Shown here: in pieces, positions 8,352 to 18,700 of the stretch
How positions within the stretch are numbered: position 1 is the first letter of the stretch
Layout of the letters: each line of letters starts with the position of its first letter
NCBI GenBank assembly: GCA_004292595.1
Contig: RDXM01000097.1
Span: 1-44,383 of the forward strand
Reading direction: 5' to 3'
DNA: 44,383 nt
Source of the DNA: Candidatus Kapaibacterium sp.
Lineage (GTDB): Bacteria; Bacteroidota; Ignavibacteria; Kapaibacteriales; UBA4661
Made by a program: the position numbers and the translations under genes
Notes under the pieces: generated by a model
Database searches by the model: none
What the model was told of the DNA's origin: nothing
The model's input: the letters and a program-made list of their open reading frames with translations, nothing else

Positions 8352-11180
8352 ATGCCAAACTCTCCTTCTTCCACCGAAGCCGCATCAACGCAGGTTTCTT
8401 CAGATTCTCTTTCTCCCGAACCTCCAAGTATAAGCGCAGAGGAAGTTCTCGAACAGCTTCAAAAAGAAGAAGCTGAAGACCGACGCGGAAAACTGAAAGT
8501 CTTTTTCGGAATGTGTGCGGGCGTTGGGAAAACATATGCAATGCTCCAAGAAGCCCATGAACGCAAGCGCGAGGGGAAAGATGTCGTGCTAGGTTTTGTT
8601 GCCACTGCCCGTCGCGAGGATATTCAGCGTTTAGCGCAAGAATTGGAGAGCATTTCGTACAAAAACCTGACGAATATTGGTCCAGCCCTCGAAGAACCCG
8701 ATATTGATGCTATTCTCGTCCGCAAGCCCGATATTGTGCTGCTCGACGACCTTGCGCATACAAACACACCCGGAACCCGCCACGCAAAACGCTTTCAGGA
8801 CGTGCAGGAGCTGTTGGACAACGGCATTAACGTTTTCACAACACTCAATGTCCAAAACCTTGAAAGCCGCATAGATACTATCCGCCAGATAACGGGCGTG
8901 GAGGTGCGCGAAACCGTACCCGATTCATTTTTAGAAGAAGCCGATGATATTGAACTGATTGATATTGCGCCAGATGAGCTTTTACAACGCCTTGCAGAAG
9001 GAAAAATCTATCCGCCCGAGCAGGTTCCCGAAGCGGCAAATAGTTTTTTTCGTAAGGGTAATCTCACTGCGCTCCGTGAAATGGCTCTGCGCCTGACGGC
9101 AGAGCGGGTGGATCAAGAATTGCGGGAAATTTTGGAAGAAGAACACAATGCCGAAACGTGGAAATCAGGCGAGCGTCTGATGGTGGCTGTTGGTCCGAGT
9201 CCGTTCTCGAAGCCGCTTGTGCGCTGGACGCGCCGCCTTGCCTACACGATGGATGCACCGTGGATTGCTATTAGCGTCGAAACCTCAAAGCCGCTGAGTG
9301 AAGATGCTCGTGGGCGTTTGTCGGAAAATTTAGCGTTGGCAAAAGAGCTTGGTGCGGAAATCATTACAACGGTGGACGACGACCTTGTCAGTGGCATTGT
9401 ACGCTCGGCGAAGGAACATAACGTATCGCAAATTATCGTTGGCAAGCCCTTTGCGGTGGTGGAAAGTTCTCTGAAAGCCTTCAAGCATCGGCTCTTTGGC
9501 TCGTCGAAAACCTTTATTGACCGCCTCATTGCCGAAAGCGGAACGATTGATATTTATGCCGTCCGTGTGGAAGAGGCTTCCCAGCCCGGACGCAAGCAAT
9601 TTACCTTGTCGGAATTTCGCTCGCAGCCAAAGCAATATGCCTTTGCAGGAGCATTAGCACTGGTCTTTGCTCTGGGTGTTGAGCTTGTTCCGAATTATAT
9701 TTTGGAATACATCAATTACCACACAATCGGAATGATATTGCTGTGCTTCAATACCATTCTTGCTTTATATTTTGGGCGTGGACCCGTGATATTTGCTGGG
9801 CTTGTAGGCGCATTGCTCTGGAATTTTCTTTTTATTCCGCCGCGTTTTTCGTTTGGCATCACGCACACGCAAGACGGCTTTATGTTTGCGCTGTACGTGC
9901 TGATTTCACTTGTGATGGGTGTGCTGACAAGCCGCATAAAAACGCAAGAACGAGCCGTGCGACAGCGCGAAGAGCGCACGTCTGCTTTGTATCAGCTTGC
10001 AAAAGACTTGGCAGCCGCACCACATAACGCTGGAGTGCTGGAACGCGCAGCGTTTCATGTTGGGAAAATTTTTAAGGCGAAGGTCGTAATTTTTGCCAAT
10101 CACGAAGAGGAATTGCTGGATAATAGTATTCATGCAGCAAGCACAGCGAAATTGAGTGAAAACGAACAAGACCGCGAATACAGCACGGCGGCGTGGGTGT
10201 TTGCCAATCAGAAAAATGCAGGGCGTTTTACCTCCACCTTTCCCAATGCAGAGGCGTATTACACACCGCTTTCGTCGCCGAGAGCGCAGTATGGCGTCTT
10301 AGGCGTTGTGCTGGGCAGCGATGTTTTGAATTTCACGATTGACCAGCAAGCACTCTTGGAGAGTTTTGTCAGCCAGATTTCATCGGCGTTGGAGCGGGGA
10401 ACACTCAGCGAAGAAACGCGCCAGCTTCAGCTTGAAGAAGAAGCAGAACGTCTTCACTCGACGCTTATCAATTCTATCACCAATGAGCTACGCACTCCTA
10501 TTCGAGAAATTATGGAAGCAACGGGGGACTTGCGTGTGCCAGAGCTAGATACAGCCCATACAAAATTAAACGCCTCGCAAAAAGACGCACTGCGCAAAGA
10601 ACTGACGGGGGAGATAGAGCAAGCAAGTATGCGCCTTACAACGCTTGCCGCGAATTTGCTGAATATGACGCGCATTCAAGCAGGAAAAATCAATTTGCAT
10701 TTAGAGTGGCACGACGTGAGCGACCTTATTGGTGTGGCAATGGCGCGGCTTCGGCGGGAATTGGCGAATCATATTGTGCGCGTAGAAATTCCAAACGAGT
10801 TCCCGCAGGTAAAAATGGATTTTGTATTGATGGAGCAAGCATTGGTGAATCTTGTCCAGAACGCCGTGCATCACACGCCGCAGGAAACACCGATAAAAAT
10901 TATCGTTGGCAATCAAACCACAAAAGAACGCGGACACGAGCTTGTGCTAACTGTTGCCGATGGCGGACAAGGTTTGCCGAGCGACGAATTAAGCAAAATT
11001 TTTGACAAATTCTATCGTGCGAGCGGCAACGATAGCGAAGGTTTAGGCTTGAGTTTGGCAATTACCAAGGGCTTAGTGGAATCGCACAAGGGTACGATTG
11101 CAGCACAAAATCGTAAAGTAGGCGGCATGAAATTTATTATTACTTTGCCCATGAACGACAAACCGCCTGCTGGCGCATAG
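8352..11180 (+). CDS. kdpD: KdpD-like sensor kinase with Asn at the phospho-acceptor position
   Basis: This 942-residue protein has the full KdpD layout. There is an N-terminal KdpD domain with Walker A (GMCAGVGKT, 53-61) and Walker B-like IVLLDDLAHTN. A universal-stress-like domain follows, then a DUF4118 four-helix membrane segment (about 427-530), a GAF-like region, a dimerisation helix and a C-terminal ATPase with N box (NLVQNAVHH), DGGQGLP and GLGLSLA. KdpD proteins sense K+ or turgor and phosphorylate KdpE. Here the H box reads SITNELRTP: the His expected before E-L-R-T-P is Asn711 (codon AAT, one base from CAT). No kdpE or kdpFABC is in the window. I chose ATG 8352 over a TTG at 8346. 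Autophosphorylation at the usual site should be impossible, so it may act as a binding/allosteric sensor or be decaying. The domain assignment is firm. Confidence 0.92.
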   Translation: MPNSPSSTEAASTQVSSDSLSPEPPSISAEEVLEQLQKEEAEDRRGKLKVFFGMCAGVGKTYAMLQEAHERKREGKDVVLGFVATARREDIQRLAQELESISYKNLTNIGPALEEPDIDAILVRKPDIVLLDDLAHTNTPGTRHAKRFQDVQELLDNGINVFTTLNVQNLESRIDTIRQITGVEVRETVPDSFLEEADDIELIDIAPDELLQRLAEGKIYPPEQVPEAANSFFRKGNLTALREMALRLTAERVDQELREILEEEHNAETWKSGERLMVAVGPSPFSKPLVRWTRRLAYTMDAPWIAISVETSKPLSEDARGRLSENLALAKELGAEIITTVDDDLVSGIVRSAKEHNVSQIIVGKPFAVVESSLKAFKHRLFGSSKTFIDRLIAESGTIDIYAVRVEEASQPGRKQFTLSEFRSQPKQYAFAGALALVFALGVELVPNYILEYINYHTIGMILLCFNTILALYFGRGPVIFAGLVGALLWNFLFIPPRFSFGITHTQDGFMFALYVLISLVMGVLTSRIKTQERAVRQREERTSALYQLAKDLAAAPHNAGVLERAAFHVGKIFKAKVVIFANHEEELLDNSIHAASTAKLSENEQDREYSTAAWVFANQKNAGRFTSTFPNAEAYYTPLSSPRAQYGVLGVVLGSDVLNFTIDQQALLESFVSQISSALERGTLSEETRQLQLEEEAERLHSTLINSITNELRTPIREIMEATGDLRVPELDTAHTKLNASQKDALRKELTGEIEQASMRLTTLAANLLNMTRIQAGKINLHLEWHDVSDLIGVAMARLRRELANHIVRVEIPNEFPQVKMDFVLMEQALVNLVQNAVHHTPQETPIKIIVGNQTTKERGHELVLTVADGGQGLPSDELSKIFDKFYRASGNDSEGLGLSLAITKGLVESHKGTIAAQNRKVGGMKFIITLPMNDKPPAGA

Positions 11181-11256
11181 CGACGGAGCAAGGCGTTGTG
11201 GCGATGAATTTACTGATTAATGTATTTACTGATTTAATTCATATAAACATACACCT

Positions 11257-11934
11257 ATGATTAAACGGACACGAGTTTCACAATGGAGCGATGGCGTATT
11301 GCTTATGGGACGCTTTGAATGGTTTGGCACAGGCTGTTGGCTGCTTCATCACAACGGAGAAGGAGCAATCGTCGAATTGCCACCGTTCAATCCTGCGCAT
11401 CAGGAATCCCCAGCAAATAAAGCATATAACGTATGCAAAAAGCGGAAAATTAAAGTAAAGTACATTCTTTGTACGCATACGCATATTGACCATTTTAATC
11501 CGCACGTGGCAAGAGAGATGCAAAGCGTCTTTCCTGATGCAGAAATTCACCTTCAGCGCGGCTTTCAAGAAATTGCGGGCTTTTTGAACAATGTTTTTTA
11601 TTTTGACCATGATTCTAAGCTCTCTCTCGGTGGCGAGTCTTTGTTTCTCGTCCATGCTCCCAAACATTCTTGGACAGACACACATATCATCTTCAAAGGC
11701 GTTGCCATTACAGGCGATTGGGAATTCAACACGCTCCGTGCCGCACACGATGACAAGCCAAAGTATCGTGTACCGAAAGAAGCAAAACTCGCCGCGATTG
11801 ACAAAATGAGTCGCTTCGAGCATGATTTTCAGTATCACATTCATAAAGTCTATTCTGTTCATGCAAACGACCGCCGAGAAGGAATTGATTTTACTGCACT
11901 TATGCATGATACGAAAGTAGATAGAGCTTTTTAG
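11257..11934 (+). CDS. MBL-fold metallo-hydrolase
   Basis: This 225-residue cytoplasmic protein belongs to the metallo-beta-lactamase superfamily. The metal site is visible as THTHIDHF near residues 73-80 (HxHxDH), a later His in the HAPKHSWTD segment near 130-134, the bridging Asp in ITGDWEF and a final His in VHAND. It has no signal peptide. The substrate cannot be read from the sequence; the superfamily includes glyoxalase II, lactonases, RNases and quorum-quenching enzymes. It lies between kdpD and the amino-acid oxidase gene on the same strand, with small AT-rich gaps, and no shared pathway is obvious. Confidence 0.85.
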   Translation: MIKRTRVSQWSDGVLLMGRFEWFGTGCWLLHHNGEGAIVELPPFNPAHQESPANKAYNVCKKRKIKVKYILCTHTHIDHFNPHVAREMQSVFPDAEIHLQRGFQEIAGFLNNVFYFDHDSKLSLGGESLFLVHAPKHSWTDTHIIFKGVAITGDWEFNTLRAAHDDKPKYRVPKEAKLAAIDKMSRFEHDFQYHIHKVYSVHANDRREGIDFTALMHDTKVDRAF

Positions 11935-11985
11935 CAAATGAAACATATACTTGTTGTCAAGTAAATAAAAAAAACAAATGAACAA

Positions 11986-12957
11986 ATGAACAAAAACATC
12001 ATCATACTTGGAGCAGGAATCTCTGGATTGTCGTGCGGGCTTGAGCTACAACGCGCAGGCTTCCGCAATGTGCGCATTCTTGCGAAGGATTTTCCGCCAA
12101 ACACGACGAGTGATGTTGCGGGCGGTTTGTGGTTTCCCTACAAGGCAGAGCCAATCTCACGTATTTTAGGCTGGTCGAAACGCACGTTTCAACGTCTTCT
12201 CCAGCTTCGAGAGCAGTTTCCTGAAGCGGGAATTACGATGACGGATTTTTACCAATTCTTCCCGAAACCCCGCACAGAACCAGCATGGTGGGCGAGTGCT
12301 GTGGAGGAGTATCGTCCACTTGAAGCAGGAGAACTACCAGAGGGTTTCCATGGTGGTTACTTTGCGCGTGTTCCCATTGCAGAGCCGCATATTCACTTGC
12401 CGTTTCTTGTTGAGAAATTTCAAGCTCAAGGCGGCATTTTGGAAGAGCGTATCGTTACGGATATTCAAGAGCTTGCTCACGAAAACCGTATCATTGTAAA
12501 CTGTACGGGACTAGGTGCGAAGCAGCTTTTGGGTGATATGGAAGTGTTTCCGATTCGTGGGCAAATAGTACGAGTGCGAAATAACGGCATCAAACGCTCC
12601 ATAACGTGCGAAACTACCGAAGAGCATAGTGAATATGCTACTTATACGATTGCACGGTCAGAAGACGTAATTTTAGGCGGTGTTGCAATGACAAATAACT
12701 GGGAAACAAACGTAGATGTAGAGTTGGTGGATGGTATTATTGAACGTTGTTCCGAACTTGAACCAACGCTAAAAAGTGCAGAAATACTCGGACATAAGGC
12801 GGGTTTACGTCCAGGCAGAACAACAGTTCGCTTAGAGATGGAGCAGATTTCGCCAAGTTGTGTCGTTATCCATAATTATGGACATGGTGGGTCGGGCTAT
12901 ACTGTAAATTGGGGCTGTGCAGAAGAAGTTTGTTCACTTGTAAAAGTTTTCATCTAG
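11986..12957 (+). CDS. FAD-dependent D-amino-acid oxidase-like enzyme
   Basis: This 323-residue flavoprotein probably oxidises D-amino acids to 2-oxo acids, ammonia and peroxide. The N-terminus carries the dinucleotide-binding GAGISGL at 9-15. An SDVAGGLWFPY segment near 42-52 matches the substrate/FAD region of D-amino-acid oxidases, and the C-terminal GLRPGRTTVRLE and HNYGHGGSGYTVNWG segments are hallmarks of the family. The length is slightly below the eukaryotic enzymes (about 340-350), which carry a peroxisomal signal absent here. The start is the second of two ATGs 8 bp apart; the first (11978) hits an in-frame stop. It could instead be an aspartate or glycine oxidase-type relative. Confidence 0.87.
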   Translation: MNKNIIILGAGISGLSCGLELQRAGFRNVRILAKDFPPNTTSDVAGGLWFPYKAEPISRILGWSKRTFQRLLQLREQFPEAGITMTDFYQFFPKPRTEPAWWASAVEEYRPLEAGELPEGFHGGYFARVPIAEPHIHLPFLVEKFQAQGGILEERIVTDIQELAHENRIIVNCTGLGAKQLLGDMEVFPIRGQIVRVRNNGIKRSITCETTEEHSEYATYTIARSEDVILGGVAMTNNWETNVDVELVDGIIERCSELEPTLKSAEILGHKAGLRPGRTTVRLEMEQISPSCVVIHNYGHGGSGYTVNWGCAEEVCSLVKVFI

Positions 12958-12998
12958 CTTTATATTTACATGAAAAATTTATTTAGCATATTTTAAAC

Positions 12999-14438
12999 AT
13001 GAACAAAATAACATATATTATTTCACTACTTCTTACTCTTTCAGGTTGCGCTACGGTTCGCCAAACTTCCTCAAGTGTATCTTCAAGTACAGTGGAAAGT
13101 GGAATTTCGCGGGAAAACGCGGAAAAGACTCGTGTCATCTTACGCGAAAACGCCATGCGCCTTTCCACCGATGCTACTCGCGCTTTTAGCTACGACCCGC
13201 CTGGTTCGCTCGTTACAACAGATAAGCCGATTGAAACGCAGACAAAACAAATCTTTGCTTTCTCCGATGCGGGCGTGTTTTTCAGCAACAAGCATGACGG
13301 CGCACGACTGAATGCGATACAAAAAGTGAATGATTCGAGCTATATCGCGCTCATTTCACCAGAAAACGCACCTGTAAATTTTTCTCCTTGGTACGGCTTT
13401 ACAGCGTGGTCGAGCAAGCCGCGCACCATTTCGCTCACGCTAACCTACCGCGATGGCGGACAACGTTATATTCCAAAACTTAGCCTGAAACCAAGTGCTG
13501 ATGCGGCTTCGTGGAAAAAGATTGATTCTAGCGCATTTACGCAGCACTTCGACAGCGCGGGACGGCGTGTAACTTCAGCAACGATGCGCCTCGCGCTCAC
13601 GAAAGACACGCTTTGGGTGTCGGCGCAGGAACTTTTTACCTCGCGTGATTTTGAAGCGTGGGCAAGTTCGCTCGCACGTACAAATCCAGCATTTGTGCGG
13701 AAAAGCGTTCTTGGGCAATCAAGTTTAGGTAAGCCTATCATTCGCATAGATATTTCGGAAGCACCGCCGAATGCGCCGTGTGTGATAATTGTCAGCCGCC
13801 AGCATCCTCCTGAACACACGGGAACGCTTGCATTGCTACCATTTGTGGAGACGCTCTGTGCAAATACGGCATTGGCAAAGGAATTTCGCCAAAAATACCG
13901 CGTGTTTCTTGTGCCATGCGTGAATCCTGACGGCGTAGATGCGGGGCATTGGCGGCACAATGCGCACGGCATTGACCTCAACCGCGATTGGTTTAATTTC
14001 AATCAGCCCGAAACCCGTATGATACGGGACGCGCTACTCAAAATGCGCGATTCTCTCAAAACAAATTTTGCGTTCGGTATTGATTTTCACACAACGCAGC
14101 ACGATGTGTTTTATACCTTGTCGAATCCAAGTGGTTTGACGGCTGAAGACAGTACCAAAACTGAGCTGATGCAGCTTTTTACCAAAGAAGCGGAAATCCG
14201 CAGTAAAACGGTTCAAACATGGCTCGAACGCACACAAAAGCTCTTTCCCACGTATCAAGTGCTGATTGATGATTCGCCTAGAACGCCCACCGGTGCTACC
14301 TCCGCGCGATGGTTCGACCGCATCTTGCTCGCGCCTGCCGTTACCTACGAAGCGGGCGACGACACTGACCGCGAGCTTATCAAGCAAATCGGCGTAGGGA
14401 GCGCGAATGTATTGATGGAAATGCTTCTCAAAAAATAA
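12999..14438 (+). CDS. M14-family zinc carboxypeptidase lipoprotein
   Basis: This 479-residue protein has a lipoprotein signal: a hydrophobic helix followed by LSGC with the lipidated Cys17. It is therefore anchored in the envelope. A beta-sandwich-like N-terminal domain of about 200 residues precedes the peptidase. Zinc ligands are visible as HPPE (His269, Glu272) and His364 in GIDFH. Substrate-binding RHNAHGIDLNRDW and the catalytic Glu451 in TYEAGD complete an intact M14 site. Such enzymes remove C-terminal residues from peptides or from peptidoglycan stems; which one applies here is not evident. It is followed 60 bp later by sbcD on the same strand. Confidence 0.88.
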   Translation: MNKITYIISLLLTLSGCATVRQTSSSVSSSTVESGISRENAEKTRVILRENAMRLSTDATRAFSYDPPGSLVTTDKPIETQTKQIFAFSDAGVFFSNKHDGARLNAIQKVNDSSYIALISPENAPVNFSPWYGFTAWSSKPRTISLTLTYRDGGQRYIPKLSLKPSADAASWKKIDSSAFTQHFDSAGRRVTSATMRLALTKDTLWVSAQELFTSRDFEAWASSLARTNPAFVRKSVLGQSSLGKPIIRIDISEAPPNAPCVIIVSRQHPPEHTGTLALLPFVETLCANTALAKEFRQKYRVFLVPCVNPDGVDAGHWRHNAHGIDLNRDWFNFNQPETRMIRDALLKMRDSLKTNFAFGIDFHTTQHDVFYTLSNPSGLTAEDSTKTELMQLFTKEAEIRSKTVQTWLERTQKLFPTYQVLIDDSPRTPTGATSARWFDRILLAPAVTYEAGDDTDRELIKQIGVGSANVLMEMLLKK

Positions 14439-14498
14439 ATAAATACACTTGGTAGAAGCGTGATAGAGCAATTCAAAGGAAAGAAGAATAACGGCACT

Positions 14499-15767
14499 AT
14501 GAAAATCCTCCACACCGCCGATTGGCACTTAGGTCGCCGCCTACACGGGCAAGAACTCACACCCGAACACGATTTTATGCTGGGTGAAATTATCGCCATT
14601 CTCCGCGAACACCGCATCAATGCTCTTGTTCACGCGGGAGATGTGTTCGATTCTGCGAATCCGCCTACAAATGCGCTGAAGCAGTATTATTCCTTTCTCA
14701 CTGAGGCTATACAGACTGGATGCGGCACGGTTATTATCACGGGCGGCAATCACGATTCGCCAGCCGCGCTGAATGCTCCGAAATATCTGTTGGAAACGAT
14801 GAACATTCACGTTGTGGGCGGTGCGACGGAGGATGTGAAGGATGAAATTATTCCCATTAAAGACACGAGCGGAAACGTGCTTGGGTACTGCGCTGCCGTG
14901 CCGTTTCTGCGCGATAAGGACTTGCGCTATTCCTTGCCCGGCGAAAGCGACGACGAGCGTTCCAAGCGCATTGTGGAAGGCATTCGCGGGCATTATGAAC
15001 GTGCTGCTACGGCTGCTTTAGAAAAAATGAAAACCGCCAACCACGAGCATTTACCGCTTATTGCGACGGGGCATCTCTTCGCGCAGGGCGGTATTACGGG
15101 CGACTTGGACACGAAAGAGCAAATCCACGTTGGAAATTTGGGGCAAATCGGCGCAGATGCGTTTCCTGAAGCCTTTTCCTACGTCGCGCTGGGGCATTTG
15201 CATCGTCCACAACGTGTCGGCAAGCGAGATATGGTGCGCTATTCAGGCTCTCCCGTGCCGCTTGACTTTAGTGAGCGCGATGATGGAAAAGAAGTCGTTA
15301 TTGTGGAATGGAATAAGAATAACAATTCACCAACAATAGAATCCGTGCCGCTTACAGCACATCGCCGTTTGATGCGCTGTTCTGGCACGTGGAGCGAAAT
15401 TGAAACGGAATTGAATGCCTACGATGCAAGCAAATACGCGCTTCCCACTTTTGCCGAGTTGCGTATTCTGCCAAACAGCGACGGCGTTTTTGGCGGCATG
15501 AATGCCGATGAACATTTTCGCTCGCTCGCTGAAAAGCTGCATGGCGCACAAATGTTGGTTCTGCGCGTCGTGCAAGAGAGGGCGCACGTCTTACCTGCCT
15601 TTTCAGGCAATGCTAGCACCGATGCGCGTTTGGAAGAACTCGACCGCGAATTTGTTTTTGAAGAACTTCTAAAACGAGAAGGTCGGAAAGGCTCACAAAT
15701 GCTGGGATTGCAGCAAACCTACCGCGAATTATTATCATTGCTGAATGAAGAAGGAGAAGCCGCATGA
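14499..15767 (+). CDS. sbcD: Exonuclease SbcCD, nuclease subunit SbcD
   Basis: This 422-residue Mre11-type phosphoesterase is the nuclease half of SbcCD, which cleaves DNA hairpins and blocked double-strand ends. The calcineurin-like metal motifs are intact: ADWHLG (Asp8, His10), HAGDVFD (Asp48), GGNHDS, and later ATGHLF and ALGHLH. I chose ATG 14499, preceded by an AGGAAAGAAG purine run and giving the expected MKILHTADWHLG N-terminus. A GTG at 14460 is in frame but adds a non-conserved stretch. Its stop overlaps the sbcC start by 4 bp (ATGA), indicating translational coupling and a two-gene operon. Confidence 0.95.
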   Translation: MKILHTADWHLGRRLHGQELTPEHDFMLGEIIAILREHRINALVHAGDVFDSANPPTNALKQYYSFLTEAIQTGCGTVIITGGNHDSPAALNAPKYLLETMNIHVVGGATEDVKDEIIPIKDTSGNVLGYCAAVPFLRDKDLRYSLPGESDDERSKRIVEGIRGHYERAATAALEKMKTANHEHLPLIATGHLFAQGGITGDLDTKEQIHVGNLGQIGADAFPEAFSYVALGHLHRPQRVGKRDMVRYSGSPVPLDFSERDDGKEVVIVEWNKNNNSPTIESVPLTAHRRLMRCSGTWSEIETELNAYDASKYALPTFAELRILPNSDGVFGGMNADEHFRSLAEKLHGAQMLVLRVVQERAHVLPAFSGNASTDARLEELDREFVFEELLKREGRKGSQMLGLQQTYRELLSLLNEEGEAA

Positions 15768-18700
15768 AAATTTGTTCTGTGCGCTTTGCCAACCTGAACT
15801 CCTTGCGCGGAGAGCAGTTCATCAATTTTGATGCCGCGCCGCTTGCTGAAAGTGGCTTGTTTCTTATCACGGGCGAAACGGGTGCGGGAAAAACCACGAT
15901 TTTGGATGCAATTACCGTCGCGCTCTATGGACGCGCCGCCCGCTACGACAAATCCAAGCCCGAACACCTGATGGCGCGGCATACAGGCGAATGTTTTGCC
16001 GAAGTGGAATTTGAAACCGCCGGAAAACGCTACCGCGCAAAATGGTCGCAGCAACGCGCCCGCAAAAAGCCTGATGGTGAATTGCAAGCCGATAAAATGG
16101 AGCTTTCCGAGCTGCGGGAAGCCTTTGGCGAGGGAACGTTGCTTACGCAGAAAAAATCCGAAGTTCCTGGAAAAGTGCTGGATTTATGCGGTTTGTCGAG
16201 CGAACAATTTTTACGCTCGGTGATGCTGGCACAAGGAAAATTTGCCGAATTTTTGAAAGGCGAAGATAAAGAACGCGCTGCACTCTTAGAAAAAATGACG
16301 GGAACGGATGAATACTCAAAAATTTCCGCACGAGCATATCAGGAAGCAAAGGCGCAGGAAGAAGCATTGAAGCGGCTTACAGAGAAATTGGGCGATATTC
16401 GTATTTTCTCCGACGAAGAACGTGCTGCGATGCAAACAAGCATTCACGAGCGTTCTGAGGCAATACGAACCCAAACGCAAGATATGGAGCGGCTTCGCAC
16501 GGCATTGGATTGGGCGAAATTGTGCGCCGAACTTGCTGCAAAAAAGCTGCAAGCCGAAGCGAATTTCCACGAAAAAGAAGCCGACAAAGCAGCACTGGCG
16601 GACGATGCGGAACGCTTAGAACATCACCGCAAGGCATCACCATTACAAGCGTTGCTGGCGGTCTTGGATGGTCAGCGTGAGGAAGTGCGCGGCATTCAAG
16701 AGCAGCAACACCGCTTGCACGAAAGCGACTTGCCCAAAGCGGAGGAAACCTTACAAGCCGCACAAAACCTTGCTTCCGAGCAGCACGTCTTGTTGGACGG
16801 CGTAAAAAAAGAGCTTGCCGAAGCAGAACCGCTTTTTGATGCCGTTGTTCGCTTGGACACGAGCATTCAAGCGGCAGAGAAAAATGTAGCGGAGGCGGAA
16901 ATAGCGGCGAAAGCAGCAGAAAAAGAATGTATCAAAACGCGCAAAGAAGCCAACGACCACGAAATACGAGCAACAAAAGCCTACGAAACCTCACAAAAGC
17001 TCGCTCTTTGGCTTCAGGAAAATGCGCACGATAAAGCTCTCGAAAGCAGCGTGTCGCGTTTGGGCATGGAATACGACATCATCACAAAAGCGCAGAACGA
17101 GCATAAACAGGCGTATTTGGCATTGGAAAAGCAGAAAAAAGAGCAAGCCGTAACGTCGGAACTGCTCCAAGAGCGCGTGAATGCTCACAAGGAGGCGCAA
17201 ACGCACCAGCAGCAGCAGCAAGCAAGAATAAAAGAGCTTGAAAGCGAGATGCAGTCAGCCTTGCAGGGAAATGTAGCGCAAGGAAAATCTGCGAAAGAAA
17301 TTGCTCAACGCTTGGAGGAATGCCGTGAAGAAGGCTTGGCAATCAAGGAATTGTTGCGTATTGCAGAGGAGGCAAAGAAGAAAACCGAGCAACGGAGCGG
17401 CTTAGAGGAAAAAATTGCCGCGCACAACAACGAAGCCGCGACGCTTCAAACGCAGGAAGAAGAAGCAAGCAAAAACCTCGCAAGCCTAGAAGAGAAGCGG
17501 TCTTTGGCGCAAATTGCCCTTGAACAAGCGCGGCACATTGCGAAGTACGAAGAGGACAGAGCGCGTTTGACAGACGGCGAAGCCTGTCCACTCTGTGGCT
17601 CGCTGCATCATCCTTTTGCCGAACACAACCCAGCAGCAGAGCCATCTGCATTGGAAAAAGCGGTGAAAAAATGCGAGGTGGAAGTGAAGGCGGCAACAAA
17701 AGCACTCGGCGATGTGCAGAAGAAGCTGGCAACGACAACCAGTCTCCGTGCGGCTTCGGAAGAGGCATTGCAGGACGTGAAGAGGGAAATTGCGGCACTT
17801 GAAAAAGAATTTTTGGAAAATGCTGCGAAACACCGCATCACAACTTACTTGCACGAGCCGCACATTGACGACCTCACAAGCGCACAACAACGGAAACGTA
17901 CGGAATTTCAAGAACTTCAGCGCGTCATCACGGCTTTGGAAAAAGTACAAACTTCATTGCAGGAACACCTCGCCAATGCTGAGGCGGTAAATGATGCTCT
18001 TGCAAAAGCCACACAAAATCTCGCGCTCGCCGAGCAGCAACGCGACACGCTTCAGAACAACCTGCCAACGCTGGAAGAGCGCGTCAATACTTGCGCCAAG
18101 GAGATTGACTGTGCAAAAAGTGCATACAGGAAGCATCTTGCTGAATTTAACGAAGAATTGCCCACAACCGCGAAAGCCGCACAAACACAGCTTCAGAAGC
18201 TGAAAGAACGTGCCGTGCAATATTCCACAAATGTTGCCGATGAGCAGCAATCACGCCACGCCGCCGAGCAGCATACCGCTACGCTGCGCCAGATTGAAGA
18301 AATGCTCAAGCAGCAAGAACAAGCATTGGTCAGCCTTCAAGAGGAATGCGCTCGCAAAGAACAAACGCTGAAAACCCAAAAAGAAGAGCGCGTCCACGCC
18401 TTCGGCACAAAAGAACCTGCCGCAGAACGCCAACGCTTGAAAGCAAGTATTAATGCGGCAGAGAAGGCGGTCGCGTTGGCGGAACACGCCCGCGAAAAAG
18501 CACAAAACACACTGACAGAATTGCAAACAACAGCGAAGGAGCTTGCCAAACGACAGGAAACCTTGCACAGCGAGATAATAAGCGGGGAAGAGGCATTGCA
18601 AGCAAAAATTATCGAACAACAATTTGCCGATGAAAACGAAATACGCGCCGCACTTCTGCCCGCAGAGGAACTGGCGCGGCTGGAATACCGCATCACGACT

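Noticed and set aside
11278-11985. 235-codon minus-strand frame opposite the MBL-fold gene
   Set aside because: The plus-strand product has intact metal motifs; the antisense translation has none and an odd Cys/Phe-rich composition.
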